Positions 25,470 to 38,092 of a stretch of DNA of 64,000 nucleotides are shown here, piece by piece. A program made the translations under genes and the position numbers. Each line of letters begins with the position of its first letter. Position 1 is the first letter of the stretch. The stretch lies in assembly GCA_013397075.1 (NCBI GenBank), contig VWZS01000654.1, positions 269,884 through 333,883 of the forward strand. Reading direction: 5' to 3'. The notes beneath the pieces were generated by a model. It made no database searches, was not told where the DNA came from, and worked only from the letters and a program-made list of their open reading frames with translations. The DNA comes from Rhabdornis inornatus. Its lineage: Eukaryota > Chordata > Aves > Passeriformes > Rhabdornithidae.

Positions 25470-25627
25470 CAGCTCCATATCCTCATCCCTGGAAGTGTTC
25501 AAGGCTAAGCTGGATGGGACTTTGAGTAACCTGGCCTAGTGGAAGGATCTCTGCCCATGGCAGTAGGGTTGAAACTAGATGATCTCAAGATCTCTTCCAA
25601 ACCAAACCCTTTTATGATTCTATGGTT
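25470..25627 (+). mobile_element. CR1 LINE 3'-end fragment
   Basis: Recognised from 'catccctggaagtgttcaag', 'taagctggatgggactttg', 'aacctggcctagtggaagg', 'ctgcccatggcagtagggtt' and the end 'ttttatgattctatggttct', the canonical CR1 3' UTR order ending in octamer-like repeats. It is about 160 bases, strongly 5'-truncated as usual for CR1. Confidence 0.93.
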
Positions 25628-25697
25628 CTTTTAGAGTATATCAGGAATTTTTACCTCTTCTATATTTCCTTACCCTCCTTTTCTTTTGAGTAGAGTT

Positions 25698-25723
25698 TTC
25701 TAATAGAGAATTCTAATAGAGAA
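25698..25723 (+). repeat. 13-bp tandem duplication
   Basis: TTCTAATAGAGAA at 25698-25710 is repeated exactly at 25711-25723. It lies 70 bases past the CR1 end and has no evident link to it. Confidence 0.92.
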
Positions 25724-26056
25724 CAGTTACATCAAATTGTTTGGCTTTTCCTAAATACATTTTTTTTTAGGTTGGTTTTATTTTGACAGCCTGGAAGAAA
25801 ATCTGGTCAGCTTGTTGCAATTCACAGTCATGTTCTAATCTTTCTCTGATTCCAAATCTGAACCAAATATTCAAATATTTTTCTTCTCAGTGCAGCATCA
25901 AAACCCACAAGTGATAGTATTCTCCAAGCCCCAAATATATTAAGTGATCCTGGCTATATCTGTTCTTCTTAGGATTTACATAAGGACTCAACAGATAAGA
26001 CTTTATATATTGCTTATACAGAATCTGATGGTAATGTGTGAGTGGCAATTTGATCT

Positions 26057-26108
26057 TGAAATATACATATATATGGATATATATAGGTATATAGACATAG
26101 ATACATAG
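26057..26108. repeat. ATATA/ATAGA low-complexity tract
   Basis: Imperfect ATATAT, GGATATATA and ATAGACATA units just upstream of a CR1 tail. Confidence 0.8.
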
Positions 26109-26157
26109 AAGTTGGAATAGATGACCTCCTGAGGTCCTTTCCCACCTCCCTATGATC
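26109..26157 (+). mobile_element. CR1 tail fragment
   Basis: About 50 bases matching the last part of the CR1 3' UTR: 'gttggaatagatgacctcct', 'gaggtcctttcccacctccc', 'tatgat'. Very short copies like this are common products of CR1 5' truncation. Confidence 0.8.
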
Positions 26158-28657
26158 TTAATTTTTTTTTTTAATATAAGAACATGCAGAAATACTGTGC
26201 CACACTGCCAACATTTGTTTTCCCTGAATGTCTTTTTTTTTTTTTATTTAATTCTAGAAGTGTCCAGTACCTTATAGGACTGTACCTTCTATCTCAAAAA
26301 AATACCAATAAAACTCCTTCAAAACTCATCACCTTCCTTTATGATATTTTTCTCTCATTTATTAAGGAGAAGAGCAACACATTCTGAGATCTGTGTGCTG
26401 AAAGAAGAAATTCTCTTTATTATAGCAGTCTCTTTTGTTGAACTAGGATTCCCATCAGTTTACACCAGTGTATTTACTATTTCACAGTTAATTCTGAAGT
26501 GTTATACTTCATACAAAACATGAAAGGGATGGAGAAAATTGTGGTCTGAAGAAGGATTTATTTTCTTTAACTTTCTTGACAGGATAGCTTTCGTTTTCTT
26601 CCATGCAAGAAGAATAACAGAAATTTCAAGTCCATTCATTAATATTATCAAAGCACTAAAAAAAGTAGGTAACATCATACTCTTTCTGTTTGTGGTTCAG
26701 TCATTGGTATTTATTGTTAATGGCATGGCAGAATTTGGTGCTGTTTTCTGTCTATGTACTTTTCTCTCATTCTACCTCTTTCCCTCCAGTAAACACATTC
26801 AATATAGTCACTGCATTTTCACAGCCACCAGGAGGAAGTGATGAAAAGAAAAGCCAAATCATGTTCTTGTTGTGAATTTTTCAAATATCCTTAAAGCAGC
26901 AGTGATAGATACCATGAAATCCAGATGTGGTGAAGCTTTGTATTACCTCCTCCTCTCCATCGAGCTCAAAGGCTATTTCCTTGAGCTCCAACTCCAGAAG
27001 TACATTTATCTTGTTCTTAAGTGGATGGATTAGGCTCTAAACAGCTTGTGGTGCAGGTGTTGCAACTTCTAGCTCTTTGTACAGCTACAATTCTATTTAG
27101 TAATGATTCTAATTTTCCTGGAACCTGGAAAATCCAATGTGTTGTCTTTGCATGTACACATACAACTAGTCTAACGAAGAGCATGCTGGACTACTACTGA
27201 ATCTCTCAGCACTGGTGCCACGTGATACCAGAGACAAGGTGTTATCCGAAATGGATTCTCTCCTCTCAACCAAAAAAAAAAGGGAGGCTGTCTATGCAAT
27301 CAAAATGCACTTCTTGTAGGAGTCTAGATCCTCAGGATAGGTTACTGTGTAAATCCCAATGAATGAAGGAATTGATACAAGGTGACTAGACCTTATTTTT
27401 TTCAGACTGGCAGCACAAATGGAAGGTTTGTAAGTTTCAGAAACATAGTCTCTATATAAATAAAAAGATACTAAAAAATATTTACAAGCATGGCACCATC
27501 AGCAAATTTTCATTAACATGCGGAACACCTCAGCATCAAATGTATCAGCATTGTTATCTAAAAGCTTGTACAATTCTCCTACTTATGGATGACTGATAAG
27601 AACTGTTCCAGTTTCCAATTAAATCAAATACAAATCTCCTTCTAACTTCTGTGGGATATGGATCATGTCCACAGTGCATCATGCCATGAAACTTTTATTA
27701 TAATTCCATACCCTTTGTTAATTTCAAATACGTGATTTACAAAACTGCAGGCTGTGGCAAAGTCTCTATCCTTGTCTCTCTAAAAAGGTTAACAAACACC
27801 TTTAGGTACCCAACAGTTGCTCTAAGCAGCTCAAAGCCCAGCTCAGTTTCATATTATAAAAACTACTGACACTCATGTTCAGGTCTCCTGAGTATGAAAC
27901 AAAAGTAAGTTACAAGTAGCTCTGTAATTGCTGAGGTATCACTCAATTCTTAGTTGCAAAATCTGTAAAAAAATAAAAATAACTGAATTTGTGAACTAGA
28001 GGAGAATAATTTAAAAACACATAGCTCTCTCCTGAGAACGCAGAGAAAATGCAACTACAAAATACACAAATTATAAATGTTTATAAGGGTAAGGAACTTT
28101 GTAAGAGGATAAATGTCTTCCTGAGCTTCTAAAATACACAGCTGGCTGTACTGCAACTGTGCATGTAGAACAGATCTTTTTTTCAGTTTATAAGATATCT
28201 GTATTATTATCAGATAGTAATTAATATATTACAATTAAATTAGTTCTTAAAAGTGAAGATGAAGAAACATTGCTCCTTCGTGTCTTTTGAGAGCTTACTT
28301 TCCCAGTATCTTGTGATTCCATAATAATGTATAAAGTTATAACTGATATACTCTAGAATCAAGAAATAGTCAAGGTAACATATCTTGTAGAATTTCCATG
28401 GTTATGGTAAAAATGTAGGAATTGTATACAGGTAAATTAATTAATTCAAGTCTATGTCATCAATGAGAAAAAACTTTATCAGTCATGTTAGTTTTGCTCT
28501 CAAATAGAGTAGGTTGAGAAAATCATTGGCGAAACAGCTTTGTTTCAAAAATCAGGTCTGTTAAAAATGAAACTGGCTAATTTTGACTGGATAAAATTTT
28601 AATCTGAGGAAAGTTAAAAGCAATAATTTAAGCCTTTCTATTTTGTTATTAAAGTAC
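26158..28657. other. Gene-free stretch
   Basis: Overlapping plus-strand frames of 60-100 codons at 26184-26875 are Phe/Ser/Leu-rich, as expected of T-rich sequence, and contain no recognised domain. From 26880 to 28657 the sequence is AT-rich and unremarkable. Confidence 0.5.
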
Positions 28658-29403
28658 TGTGAGGACTTACAGAGCAGAATTGTCTGTGTCTCAAACACTG
28701 TTTTGACCACAGAAGGATTTTGCCATGAAACAAGCACAGAATGGAGTGACAGGATGGTGCTAACTCCAGGCTGGTCTGGCTGGCACATCCTGGTAATGCA
28801 TCCAGACAAAAATTCCCCCTGGCAAACTGTGCGGGGAAGCAACTGCTCATAAACATACCACAGTCAAAGAAATATCACTCCAAGTTATGGGACAGAGGGC
28901 ACCTGTGACCACCAACCCATCACCGAACCACCTGTCCCCCAATATGTCTCTGTGGGTAAGCCCCCACACCAGAGATAGGATAAACCTGGCACTATTGTCT
29001 GGGTGTTATCTCAGACCTAGGGGAAAGGTAAAAAACCTGAGGGCAAGAATTTATTGCTGCTTATGGGCAAAAAGAATGAAGAATTTAAGAGCCACAAGGA
29101 AAGGTAACTCAGCAACTGTGCTGAAATCAGCGTTGTTTGCTAAAATGTATAAATAGGGAAAAATTTTGAATGACCTCAGGACCACCACCAATGAGAAGCC
29201 CAGGGCGAAGAAAGACCAACAGAACACTGATGGATCCATGGACTGTGGCTATCTTCTGCTTGATTTCTCTCTTTCTCTCCTCCATCTTTTATATTTCTTT
29301 CTCTCTCTCTACCTGAAATTCATTGTTAAATAAAATCTGTATGAATAACTTTGGCATATCATCTCATTTCCAGCAAAAGCATCTCACTATTTGCACCTTA
29401 ACA
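28658..29403 (+). mobile_element. Solo LTR of an endogenous retrovirus
   Basis: A 746-base element starting TGTGAGGAC and ending CACCTTAACA, so with TG...CA ends. It has a TATA box (TATAAATA) at 29148-29155 and an AATAAA poly(A) signal at 29329-29334. A CT-rich tract lies between them and a U5-like tail of about 70 bases follows. The five bases before it (AGTAC, 28653-28657) match the five after it (AATAC, 29404-29408) at four positions, consistent with a decayed 5-bp target-site duplication. No internal retroviral genes are present, so recombination has probably left a solo LTR. The family is not identified. Frames inside it (93, 72, 69, 89 and 62 codons) are incidental. Confidence 0.72.
29148..29155 (+). 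promoter_or_regulatory. LTR TATA box
   Basis: TATAAATA inside the solo LTR, about 175 bases before its AATAAA. The spacing suits an LTR promoter with the start of transcription about 25-30 bases downstream. Activity is unknown. Confidence 0.6.
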
Positions 29404-32400
29404 AATACAGACCAAGTTTAATATGTTAACAATTCCATTTAATTTTTATTGTTTTGTTGCATTTCAGTCTTTACAGCAAAGTTTGACTTTTTTTTGTAAC
29501 TATATATCTACAATATTATTAAGTGAAGAACTTAATCTCATATAAAAACATAACATTCTTCCATTAAATAAAAATTCCAAATACCACCAGTCTTGGTAGA
29601 GCTTCCATAAAATTTATTATGTGACTGAATTCACAGCATGGTTTCTGTGATTCTTTTAAATGCAAAATAATGCAAAGGATTTGACAAAATAAAACATGGT
29701 GCTATTCTTGAATGAACTGACATGATCTTAATATACTAATAAGTGAGATTTCAAACAATGGAGAAAGCATATGAGGAAGGATCAGGACCCAAAGAAAACA
29801 AAATACCAATGGCTTTAAAATAACTGGTGAAGATGCTTATCTTAAGAAATATAATAATTGAATTGTTAAGCCTGGAAAAGACCTGAAATTCTCAGAACTT
29901 TTTTTTGCTTTTATTGAAAACAAATACATTGGCTAAGGAAAGAGACCTGAGGAGTAGGCAGCAGCAGTGTCACTTACTAGTATTGGTGCAGCTCTTGAAT
30001 TGCCCTCTACATTACAAATCACAGCTTGAGAAAAATTTTAAGAGCTTCTCACAAATTAGGTTTCTATCTATTTAAGAAAGTTTGCATTCATGAATGCCTA
30101 CTAGCTGCTACACTGCATTAAGTGTGCTACTGATACACAAGTGCAGTTCCTCCAACAGGAACCCAGCTCGTATTCTCCAAGACTGCCCTGGGGTGTTACT
30201 CAAAGCAGAGTTAAGGGGAATGACAAGGAGATTCAGGTAAAACATGCACTCTTTTTTTGAATTAAAATGCTGCTGTAGACACATCCTCCACCTCTGGGAC
30301 AGATACAATCCAGACAAAACTCAGCAGTGATTTCCAATGAAGTTAGGGCTATGGTCAGGTTTTTTATCTCTCAACGTATACACACGAAGAGGACTGAATA
30401 GAAAGGGGGAGTTAAGTTCAGACGCTACCAGAAAAAAAAAAAAATCAGCTTTCCTGCATATATAATGCCCAGTTCTGAGCATATAAAAAGCTTTTTATGT
30501 TTCTCTCTGATTGCTGAATCATTTGTTGCTGAAATATGTTTCTGAGACCTCAACAACATTGAGCATGATGAGATAAGGCATGAAAATGACAGAATATCTA
30601 CCAGAAATTGATGGAGCAGTGAACTGGCTGAATTCCAACAATTCTGGGATTTTAGGAATAGCCATGAGGTGTGTCTGTCATATGCCACACTGAGATGAGA
30701 GCATTTGCTCAGTGTCTTCTGGTGTCTAAACAAGATAGGTGTGCAATAAGGAAAAGCTTTAGGTTTATTTACAGCAAGTATATAAAATATTTAAAAGCTT
30801 GGTTATGTTTAGTAAAAAATAAATGGTAGCATTATTTTCCTCATGGCAGATACTAATGTTTTGTTGTTTTTATGCTACCCGACTAGTTAGGACTTCAACA
30901 GCCCCTATGAAAATTTTGTGTATTTCTATCCAGTTCTATCAACAGGTATTGAAAACTTGCAGATAATTCACTGAAAACTTGTTTCAGAGGAGATGGGTAG
31001 TTAAATATGGATTTTTTTTCCTGATCTGCAAAGAATGCATATTAACATTTTAAAATATGCACATTATTTCAAGAACTTTGTACAAATATCTTCGCAAAGG
31101 CTACACCATCTGGTAAAGACAACCATAACTTTCTTCTCTTTATTATAAATATATATGCATAAATGTAAGTTAAAAAATTAACTATATGCATATCTTAGAG
31201 ATCACTCAATTGCTACAAAGAAAGAAGAATTTTAAAAAAAGTTTATGAGAGAGTTAAAACAAATCTCTTCAGTTTATAGATATGTTATTGGAGATGCTGA
31301 TAAAAATGCGAATTGATCATAATCCAGAGCTGTCAGAAGTTAGTTCCGAATACCTGAAGGGATATCTACTGAAAGCAGATAGTTTTGGGGTGTGCACATC
31401 TCAGAATGGCATTACTAAGAATCATAGTTTTGAATGGTAAATTGTCTATGATACTATGTTTGGTGTAGGAGAATCTGTGTTTCTCATGAAGAAAAGCTTT
31501 GACTAGAACAAGAGGAGTAGAAGTGGTGCTTCTGTCACTTTCACAGATAAAAGATCATGAAGACAGGCATAGAAAGGAAATCTTGGGGTGAAACTTCATA
31601 GGAAGATAGGCAAGATGGTATAACAAAAGGTCATTATGCCAGTCTAACTTTAATATCAATATCTGGTGATATCCTAGGTAAACCTATTATGGTCAACTAT
31701 TTTATTACTCTTGCCGTTTACAATTTTATTTAATTATTTGTTTCCTGAAAAAACACTTTTAAAATATGAAAAAAAAAAAATCCCACTTTTTTTTTTGTTT
31801 CGAACTCCATGTTTAATAAAGCACATCCGAAAAGATTAAGCTATATTATTTCCTATTAAATTTGAATGAAAAATATAACGTATTGAAATTCTGATTTCTT
31901 AAAGTAACTTTATTTTTCTTCATTTATTTTTTTATGGTTAATCATTTTGGGTTTGCACTCAAGTAGTTTCTTTAGTCTTCAATATTTTCAGAGGATAAGC
32001 ATTTTTTTAATCTAGCTCAATATAGGTTTTAATTCTATAGGAACCATCACCTCAAAGGATAAATTACAGTGTAGTAAGATTAAGGAGGCAAAGCTCTTCT
32101 CCCACAGGCATCACAACATAAACGGCTATGGTAGAAGGAGGCAAACAGCCAAAAAAAGTCTGTTTTGCTGATGATGAAGTCATGACAGTGGAAGAAAGTT
32201 TTAGGCACTTTTTTAAAAAGAGAGAAGCCTGTCTGGGGTGTTTAATATGCAAAGTGTTGCAAGTCAGCCCTCTGAGGATGGCAGTATTCACTCTGCACAG
32301 AAATGAGAGGATCAGCTCCAGTGGACACAATGGAAATCCTTTCCTTCCCTACCACAGACTCCTGCTGAGGTCAAAAGGAGAACACTAGTCAAAAGCTTAG

Positions 32401-33685
32401 CTCAGTGTCAGTTCATTCCTATTCTTAGTGTGCATGCTTGTACTTCCTAATAATTCAAATTTCTGTTTTAAAAGAGTATATGATAAAATGTGCCATGCTA
32501 CCCAATTCTTTAAACTTACTTGTTTATGGTCATCTCGAGATTATGAAAATTTCTGTCTTTTTGGATGAAAATCATAGCTTCTCTTTCTTGTATATCCAAC
32601 CATCTTGCTTTATTCTGGTCAATAGAGTTATTCTAATTTACACTAATGAGTTTATATCTAAAAAAAATCTTTTAACAAGAACTTCACCCAAGTAAGGTGG
32701 ATATTCATTTGACCTAACTGCCCACATCTAATTCTATTTGTTTATATCCTTGTAGGTAATCCTAGGCTTGCTTTCTAAAGAAGAGAAGAAAACCAGTCAC
32801 TTTTAGAACCTAATCTGTCTAATTTTGGCTTCAATAACTGCTTTAAAGAGAGATGGATGATGCTCTAGAAATACATGTAAGACATGTCTTGGGAAACTAC
32901 TCTAGGTGAAGACATCCACAGTGCACATCTTCTTTTGTTAGACCTCCTTCTCTACATGCATCGCTATATAACAGAAATATCTGATATTCATATAGCAAGG
33001 AACCTGTTGGATATTTGCAAAAAGACAAAAATAAACAGATTATCTTTCTTACAGGTGTTGGACAAAACAGAAGTGCTGTGGGGAGAAATCAATGCTACTT
33101 TCAAAGTAGACCAATGAGTTTTGAATCCATCTGTTTATCACATGAGCTTTATATTGATATCAGGCAATAAAGGGCCAGAATTAAATAGCCTTTTAGTTCA
33201 GGACTTGTCTTGCCCTCAATTTTGTATTACTTTATCATCATAGATGGCATTTGCAAATTTAAGGGAATGTGGGTTGTGTTGCACTAAACCTTTGAAAGAC
33301 TGCTGCTTCCTTATTAGGTATTGAGAAAATAATGTATTTATTTTTTATATCACTTAAAATGCAGAAGTTCACTCCCATATCTCAGTGATTATGTCAGGTG
33401 TAACCAAAATCTAATATTTTTAACTCCAGATCCCTTTGCTAGAGAAGAGTCTATGTTTTGTTCTAGCACCTATTCCTTAAGAAAGGTCGCTTCTGTGAAA
33501 AATAAAATTGCTGTTTCTGCCTAGAGACAGTGCAGAAGTAAACAAGTAAACATACTATCCTGTTTCTGACTGCAATACGTTGTGTTCTGTTATAGTTTAA
33601 ATTTAAAAGTGTAAACCCTCAGCTATTTGAGAAGACTGAAGTAGAGTGAAATCATATGGCACTCCTAAAAAGAAAATTTAAAATT
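29404..33685. other. Gene-free stretch
   Basis: More than 4 kb without a supportable gene. Frames of 69 (30108-30317, minus), 102 (30425-30733, minus), 88 (32064-32330, minus), 86 (32128-32388, plus) and 77 codons (32884-33117, plus) show no recognised domain. The first four lie in slightly GC-richer patches. Poly-A and poly-T runs flank 31770-31798. Confidence 0.5.
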
Positions 33686-33689
33686 TACC

Positions 33690-33833
33690 AAAACAAAAAC
33701 AAAAACAAAAACAAAAACAAAACAAAAAAAAACAAACAAAAAAAACAAAAACAAAAAAACAAACAAAACAAACAAACAAAAAAAACCCAAACAAAACAAA
33801 ACAAAACAAAACAAAACAAAACAAAAAAAAAAA
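33690..33833 (+). repeat. CAAAA/CAAAAA low-complexity satellite
   Basis: About 145 bases of A runs punctuated by single C. It begins with CAAAAA hexamers (from about 33693), is irregular with CAAA and A8 in the middle, and ends with seven near-perfect CAAAA pentamers (about 33792-33828). Apart from a CCC at about 33786, only A and C are used. The Lys/Asn/Gln frame on the plus strand and the Phe/Cys frame on the minus strand are artefacts of the repeat. Confidence 0.95.
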
Positions 33834-34881
33834 TAAAAATCTTTCTGAAGTACCTATAAAATACCCACCCATGTCTTTACTGGTTTGAATAGCCATGTGT
33901 CTGTTTGAGACTTTGTAATTCATCATGATGGATGAACATACCCATGTGATTCAAAGAAGTCTACAAAGGCAGCATTTTCAAATTTGTTATACTTTATTGT
34001 AAGAATGAAACTAACTAATAAAAAGCATCAAAAGGATCATTTTTCAGAAGTGCAAATTAACAGTAAATAATAGATTACAAGAGAGCACATTGTTGCTATT
34101 GACTGGCTTTGATTGTCATCTTTGTAAGTTTATGCACCAAGAAAACAACTATTTGATGAGTTCTTATAGGAGTATGTATATTTATTAATGTATTAATGTA
34201 TATTAGAATATGGTTGAAGTTATATCATCACCTTTTTTCTCCACTCGTTGAATTTCATACCATTTCCTAACAGAATACCCTTAAGTACACTTTATCTAAA
34301 TAGCAATAAAATATTAAAGATTAAATTACTGTTTTAGCTATGACTATTAAAAAAAATAATAATTGCATGCCTTAATTATAATCTGGTGTGTCAAAAGCTG
34401 TATATATTGCTTCCAAACAAAGTAATGTAAGTTCTCTGTAGTCTTATGCACAAATTTCAGCAATAGATTTAACAGTAGTGAGGGACATTAACACGGTAAA
34501 TTTAATTTTATTTTTATTTGATTATTCAGATTTTGTGTATATTCTATCATAAATTTCTTCATTCGTGCCTTTGTCCAACTGCTCTTTCTTATTCATTAAA
34601 GAAAAGCAGATGTAGAAAGTTTTGCTAATTGTTAAAAAAAATTAATTGCCTTCAGTACAACTGTGTTGTTTTTCATCAAAAAAGACCCACCCATAAAATG
34701 AGACAGTTGCAATACAACACAAAGAAGTACTTATCTTGAGAAAGTAACTTAAAATAATTTTTAATCTGGTGTCTTAACATAGTATTTCCTTAGTATAATA
34801 GGGACAAGTAAAATAAAGTCTGATCTTGTTCGTAAATAAATGTATGTTATGTCTGAGTAGCTTGGTCCATTGTATCTGTTC
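33834..34881. other. Gene-free stretch
   Basis: Very AT-rich; TATTAATGTA units recur at about 34180-34205. Nothing coding is supportable. Confidence 0.55.
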
Positions 34882-35275
34882 TGTGACAGTGTCCTGATTC
34901 CAGAGAGGACAGGGTTAATTTTTCCACAGTAGTCAGGAGGGGGCATGTCCAGGGCCTGGATGCTGTTCTATAGCTCCTCATGTCATTGCCAGGGGTGGTA
35001 AGCAGGGACTCTCTCCCTTCTGAGGAGATGGGTTCCTTCCAGTTGATAAAAACTGGCACGTGGAGGAGTCCGGTATTTGTTTATTGTCAGGGGCTTTCCA
35101 TGTGAGTAGTTTATTTTTTCTTATACATTTTATTATTAATGTTGTTGCTGTTACGTTTTGTTTGCTTACCTTATTGCTGTTTCCAGTAATTTTTTCTTAT
35201 CTCAACCTGTAATCTTTATCTTTTGTGGCTCCATTTGGAGGGGGCGGGAAGGCAATGCAGTGCATGGCTTTTTTA
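34882..35275 (+). mobile_element. Degraded avian ERV LTR
   Basis: The order of phrases matches a very common songbird LTR. It has a TGTGACAGTGTCCTGATTCC start, 'agagaggacagggttaattt' and 'cagtagtcaggagggggc'. After a central part come 'ttattattaatgttgttgct' and 'ttcttatctcaacctgtaat'. It closes with a GGAGGGGGCGGGAAGG G-rich tail near 35240. I take it to be an ERVL- or ERVK-type LTR in plus orientation. The 3' end is blurred (no clear ...CA terminus) and no target duplication was found. It is clearly older than the LTR at 28.7-29.4 kb. Minus-strand frames at 34761-34946 and 34847-35059 are incidental. Confidence 0.7.
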
Positions 35276-37793
35276 GTGGATGTATTAAAGTGGAGAACAA
35301 CATTCTTTAACTATGCCAAATAGATAAACAGAGGTTCCATGGTAATCCATATCAGATGCTCAAAATTTACAACGAGTCTAAGAGAATACTCTGAAATAGT
35401 TTTCTTTTTATTAGCAATGACTGAATAAAAATAAAAGAAGGTGTTTGAATTCCAAAAGTTGGATAAAAAGACAGAATAGAGGTCATCAGGAAAAAATAAC
35501 CTTCAAAACAGAAAATATGACCAACAAACACAATGGTCGGAGGTTTTAATACCTCAAAGCCTGGAGGTATCAGTCATTCAAGTATTTTCAGAATATAAAA
35601 AAAATATAAATATATAAATAAAAATATAAATAGAATATAAAAACAGAATATAAAAAAGAGACGTCTGTAAAGACACAGCCTAGTCCAACATACATAAACC
35701 TAACAAACACACTGGTGTGGGGACAAAATGAGTAAAGGTTAAACACACTGAATTCTCAAATCCCAGATCCTGAACAAGACCAAATAGAATTTTCAAAGAC
35801 CTATTAGCATTTCAGACACATTCCTTTTCAAAACATTTTTTTGTAAAATTAGCTTACCTGAAAAATAAATAGAAAAACTATTTTCACATTTATCATTTCA
35901 TATACCAGTGACACTATATTGCTGAATGCACACTACCTGATCTTCTATATGGAATGAATAGTTGTTTAAAAGAGAAGCCTTACTTTAGGAAGTGATTCAT
36001 ACGACCTCATTGTGCAAGATGTCTCACAGTGCATATTTTTGGAAAATATAACTTTGCATTTTGCTGTGTACTCAATCAGGAAAGTCACATCATGCTTAAT
36101 TTATACCAGCAAAAACCACCTAATTTATTTATTTATTTTAGGAATACTTCAAGTTTGTTGGCTTTTTTCCCCCATAGCCTTGCACCATTGACTTCTGTTG
36201 AAAATAAGGAAAAACAAGACACTGGGATTTTTTTCTACACATACACGACTTAGAGTCTAAATTCCATTTTTAAGAATTAAAAATACTTTTTCAGAATATT
36301 ACAAGGTAATAAATAACTGCATTTCAGCTGCTCAATGTTATTTTCTGCGTGTCTTTCCTCTCCTACACATGCCATACAATATGCGAGGTAATGTGATGTA
36401 GCTTACCTTGATAGAAGAGCAATGACACTGAACTTTTAATGGGCAATACAAATCATATTTCCATGGAAACTTGCTGTGAAACACATCATGTAGAATAACT
36501 ACTTATTGTCTGGGAGCTACTTATTTGTCAAAAGTCTTAGATTCTTAAATGCCCACAACCCATGACCCTTTTAAACTACATGCAGTAAAATTTAACAAAT
36601 ATAAATAATAAATTCAGCAACTCTAGGCTTATTTTTTATAAATAGATCAAGAAGTTAAAAGCCTGGCTCTTCCTCACTTCAGTGAAATATGACAAAGTGA
36701 TTGCAATAAAGGGAAATAAAAGCAACAGACTCAATCAATCAGACTCCAATTAATACCCCAAGGGGTTGTTGCAAGTAATCTTAAACCCATAAGAAACAAT
36801 GCTTCTGTTACTGTAAGGTAGATGTGAATGTAGTTCCAGATATAAAGAGTTTGGGTTTTCACTATGTCAAACATGTAGAAGGAAATGGAATGAAATGTGC
36901 TCTGGAGATGGCTAAGCACACCCCAGAGGTTGCCTCCTTTAGAAGGTTATCGCTAGACTGAAAAAAAAAAAAAAAGCAAACAACCCAAGTGAAAAAGAAA
37001 CAGTCCAAATGAGTTTTTTGTTCGGCACACACAATATGGACTTATCCATCTTAAATAATAATAATCAAAACTCACTCTCTGAACCTTGCTTGCATCCTGA
37101 CTCATGCAATCCTTACAGCTAATGAACCTCAGCTTAAAAAAACAAAGTTATGCACATAATAAGTGAGTATTTCTATAAATCAGTTTAGAATCCTATTAAC
37201 ATTTTTACTGACTTGATAAATCAGTCCCTCTGAAGCTCCTGTCCCACTGAAATTCATTTAACATATTCAGTGAGCTTCTTGTAACAGGTGTCAGGGTCTG
37301 AGTTAGATAGGGTCTGATGTTAAATACCGAATTCAAGAACCTAAATTGCAAGTCTTTGATAAGTGGAACAAAGACAAATATCTTTGCAATTTGAGCTTTA
37401 AGTATTCAGATATGTAAATTACTTCTGGAGGAAAATAAACAGAGTTCTGGAAAGGCTGCATGCGTCAATATTCACTTTCATGCTAGTTTATTGCAGAGAT
37501 GAATTAATGACAGTTTTCATGTTCAAATACAAATAAAACTTGGAAGTGATTTTAAAAAAATCTTAAATAAATAATCAGTGAAGATTTGCAGTATGTTGCA
37601 ACACAGAGTAAAAGTAGAAGTGGAGATAATCATAAAATCCTGTGCAAAGCAACTCGGTGAATATTGGGAAATGGAAAAAGGGAGGGATCATCAATAAGAG
37701 CAATGCAACTACATCTAACCGAAACATGGCACAAGAAAATATTAAAATGGAAAGTCTTTTATAGCCACTGGGTCTTTAAACCCCGTGCTGAAG
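35276..37793. other. Gene-free stretch
   Basis: AT-rich. A TATAAA/AATATA low-complexity patch lies at about 35597-35657, where 'aatataaa' recurs several times. Poly-A occurs at 36960-36975. No gene is supportable. Confidence 0.55.
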
Positions 37794-38092
37794 CTGAAAG
37801 GTGAAAATCTGAGGGCATAAATAGATCCAATTCAGAAATTGCAACTGAAAAGAGACAACCCAGAGGCAACACTCCTTCAAACTCTGATGATCATCCTGAA
37901 AGAATAGAGCCCGAGGGCAAAAACCATTCAGACCCTTGCAGTATATTTGAAAGGAGAGAGCTTTAGGGCAGGAATTGCACAGGCCTTAACAATGAGCTGG
38001 GATGGAGAGATCTTCAGGACAGCCTCCATCAGGACCTGGGACTGGAAAAGTAAGGAGTTAACAGGGGACTATGTGCATCTTGGAGTCTCTGA
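37794..38092 (+). repeat. Degenerate 51-bp (17-codon) tandem repeat
   Basis: Four units of exactly 51 bases start at 37794, 37845, 37896 and 37947. Each opens with CTGAAA or TTGAAA and has a GAGGGCA-like core at offset 17-18 (37811, 37863, 37913, 37964). Two looser units follow at about 37997 and 38042, with cores near 38015 and 38062. Units 2, 3 and 4 align without gaps over most of their length. The period is 17 codons. Read in the CTG AAA frame the units resemble one another as peptides, e.g. LKGENLRA, LKRDNPEATLLQTLMII and LKGESFRAGIAQALTMS. In-frame stops interrupt unit 1 (TAA after GCA) and unit 3 (TAG). It is either a decayed protein repeat or a non-coding minisatellite whose period happens to be a multiple of three. 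I do not recognise the family. Confidence 0.75.

Noticed and set aside
26539..26875. 100-codon frame as a membrane protein
   Set aside because: The hydrophobic composition simply follows from T-rich sequence; no start context, partner exon or motif.
33656..33926. Lys/Asn/Gln-rich and Phe/Cys-rich proteins
   Set aside because: Pure translation artefacts of the CAAAA tract.
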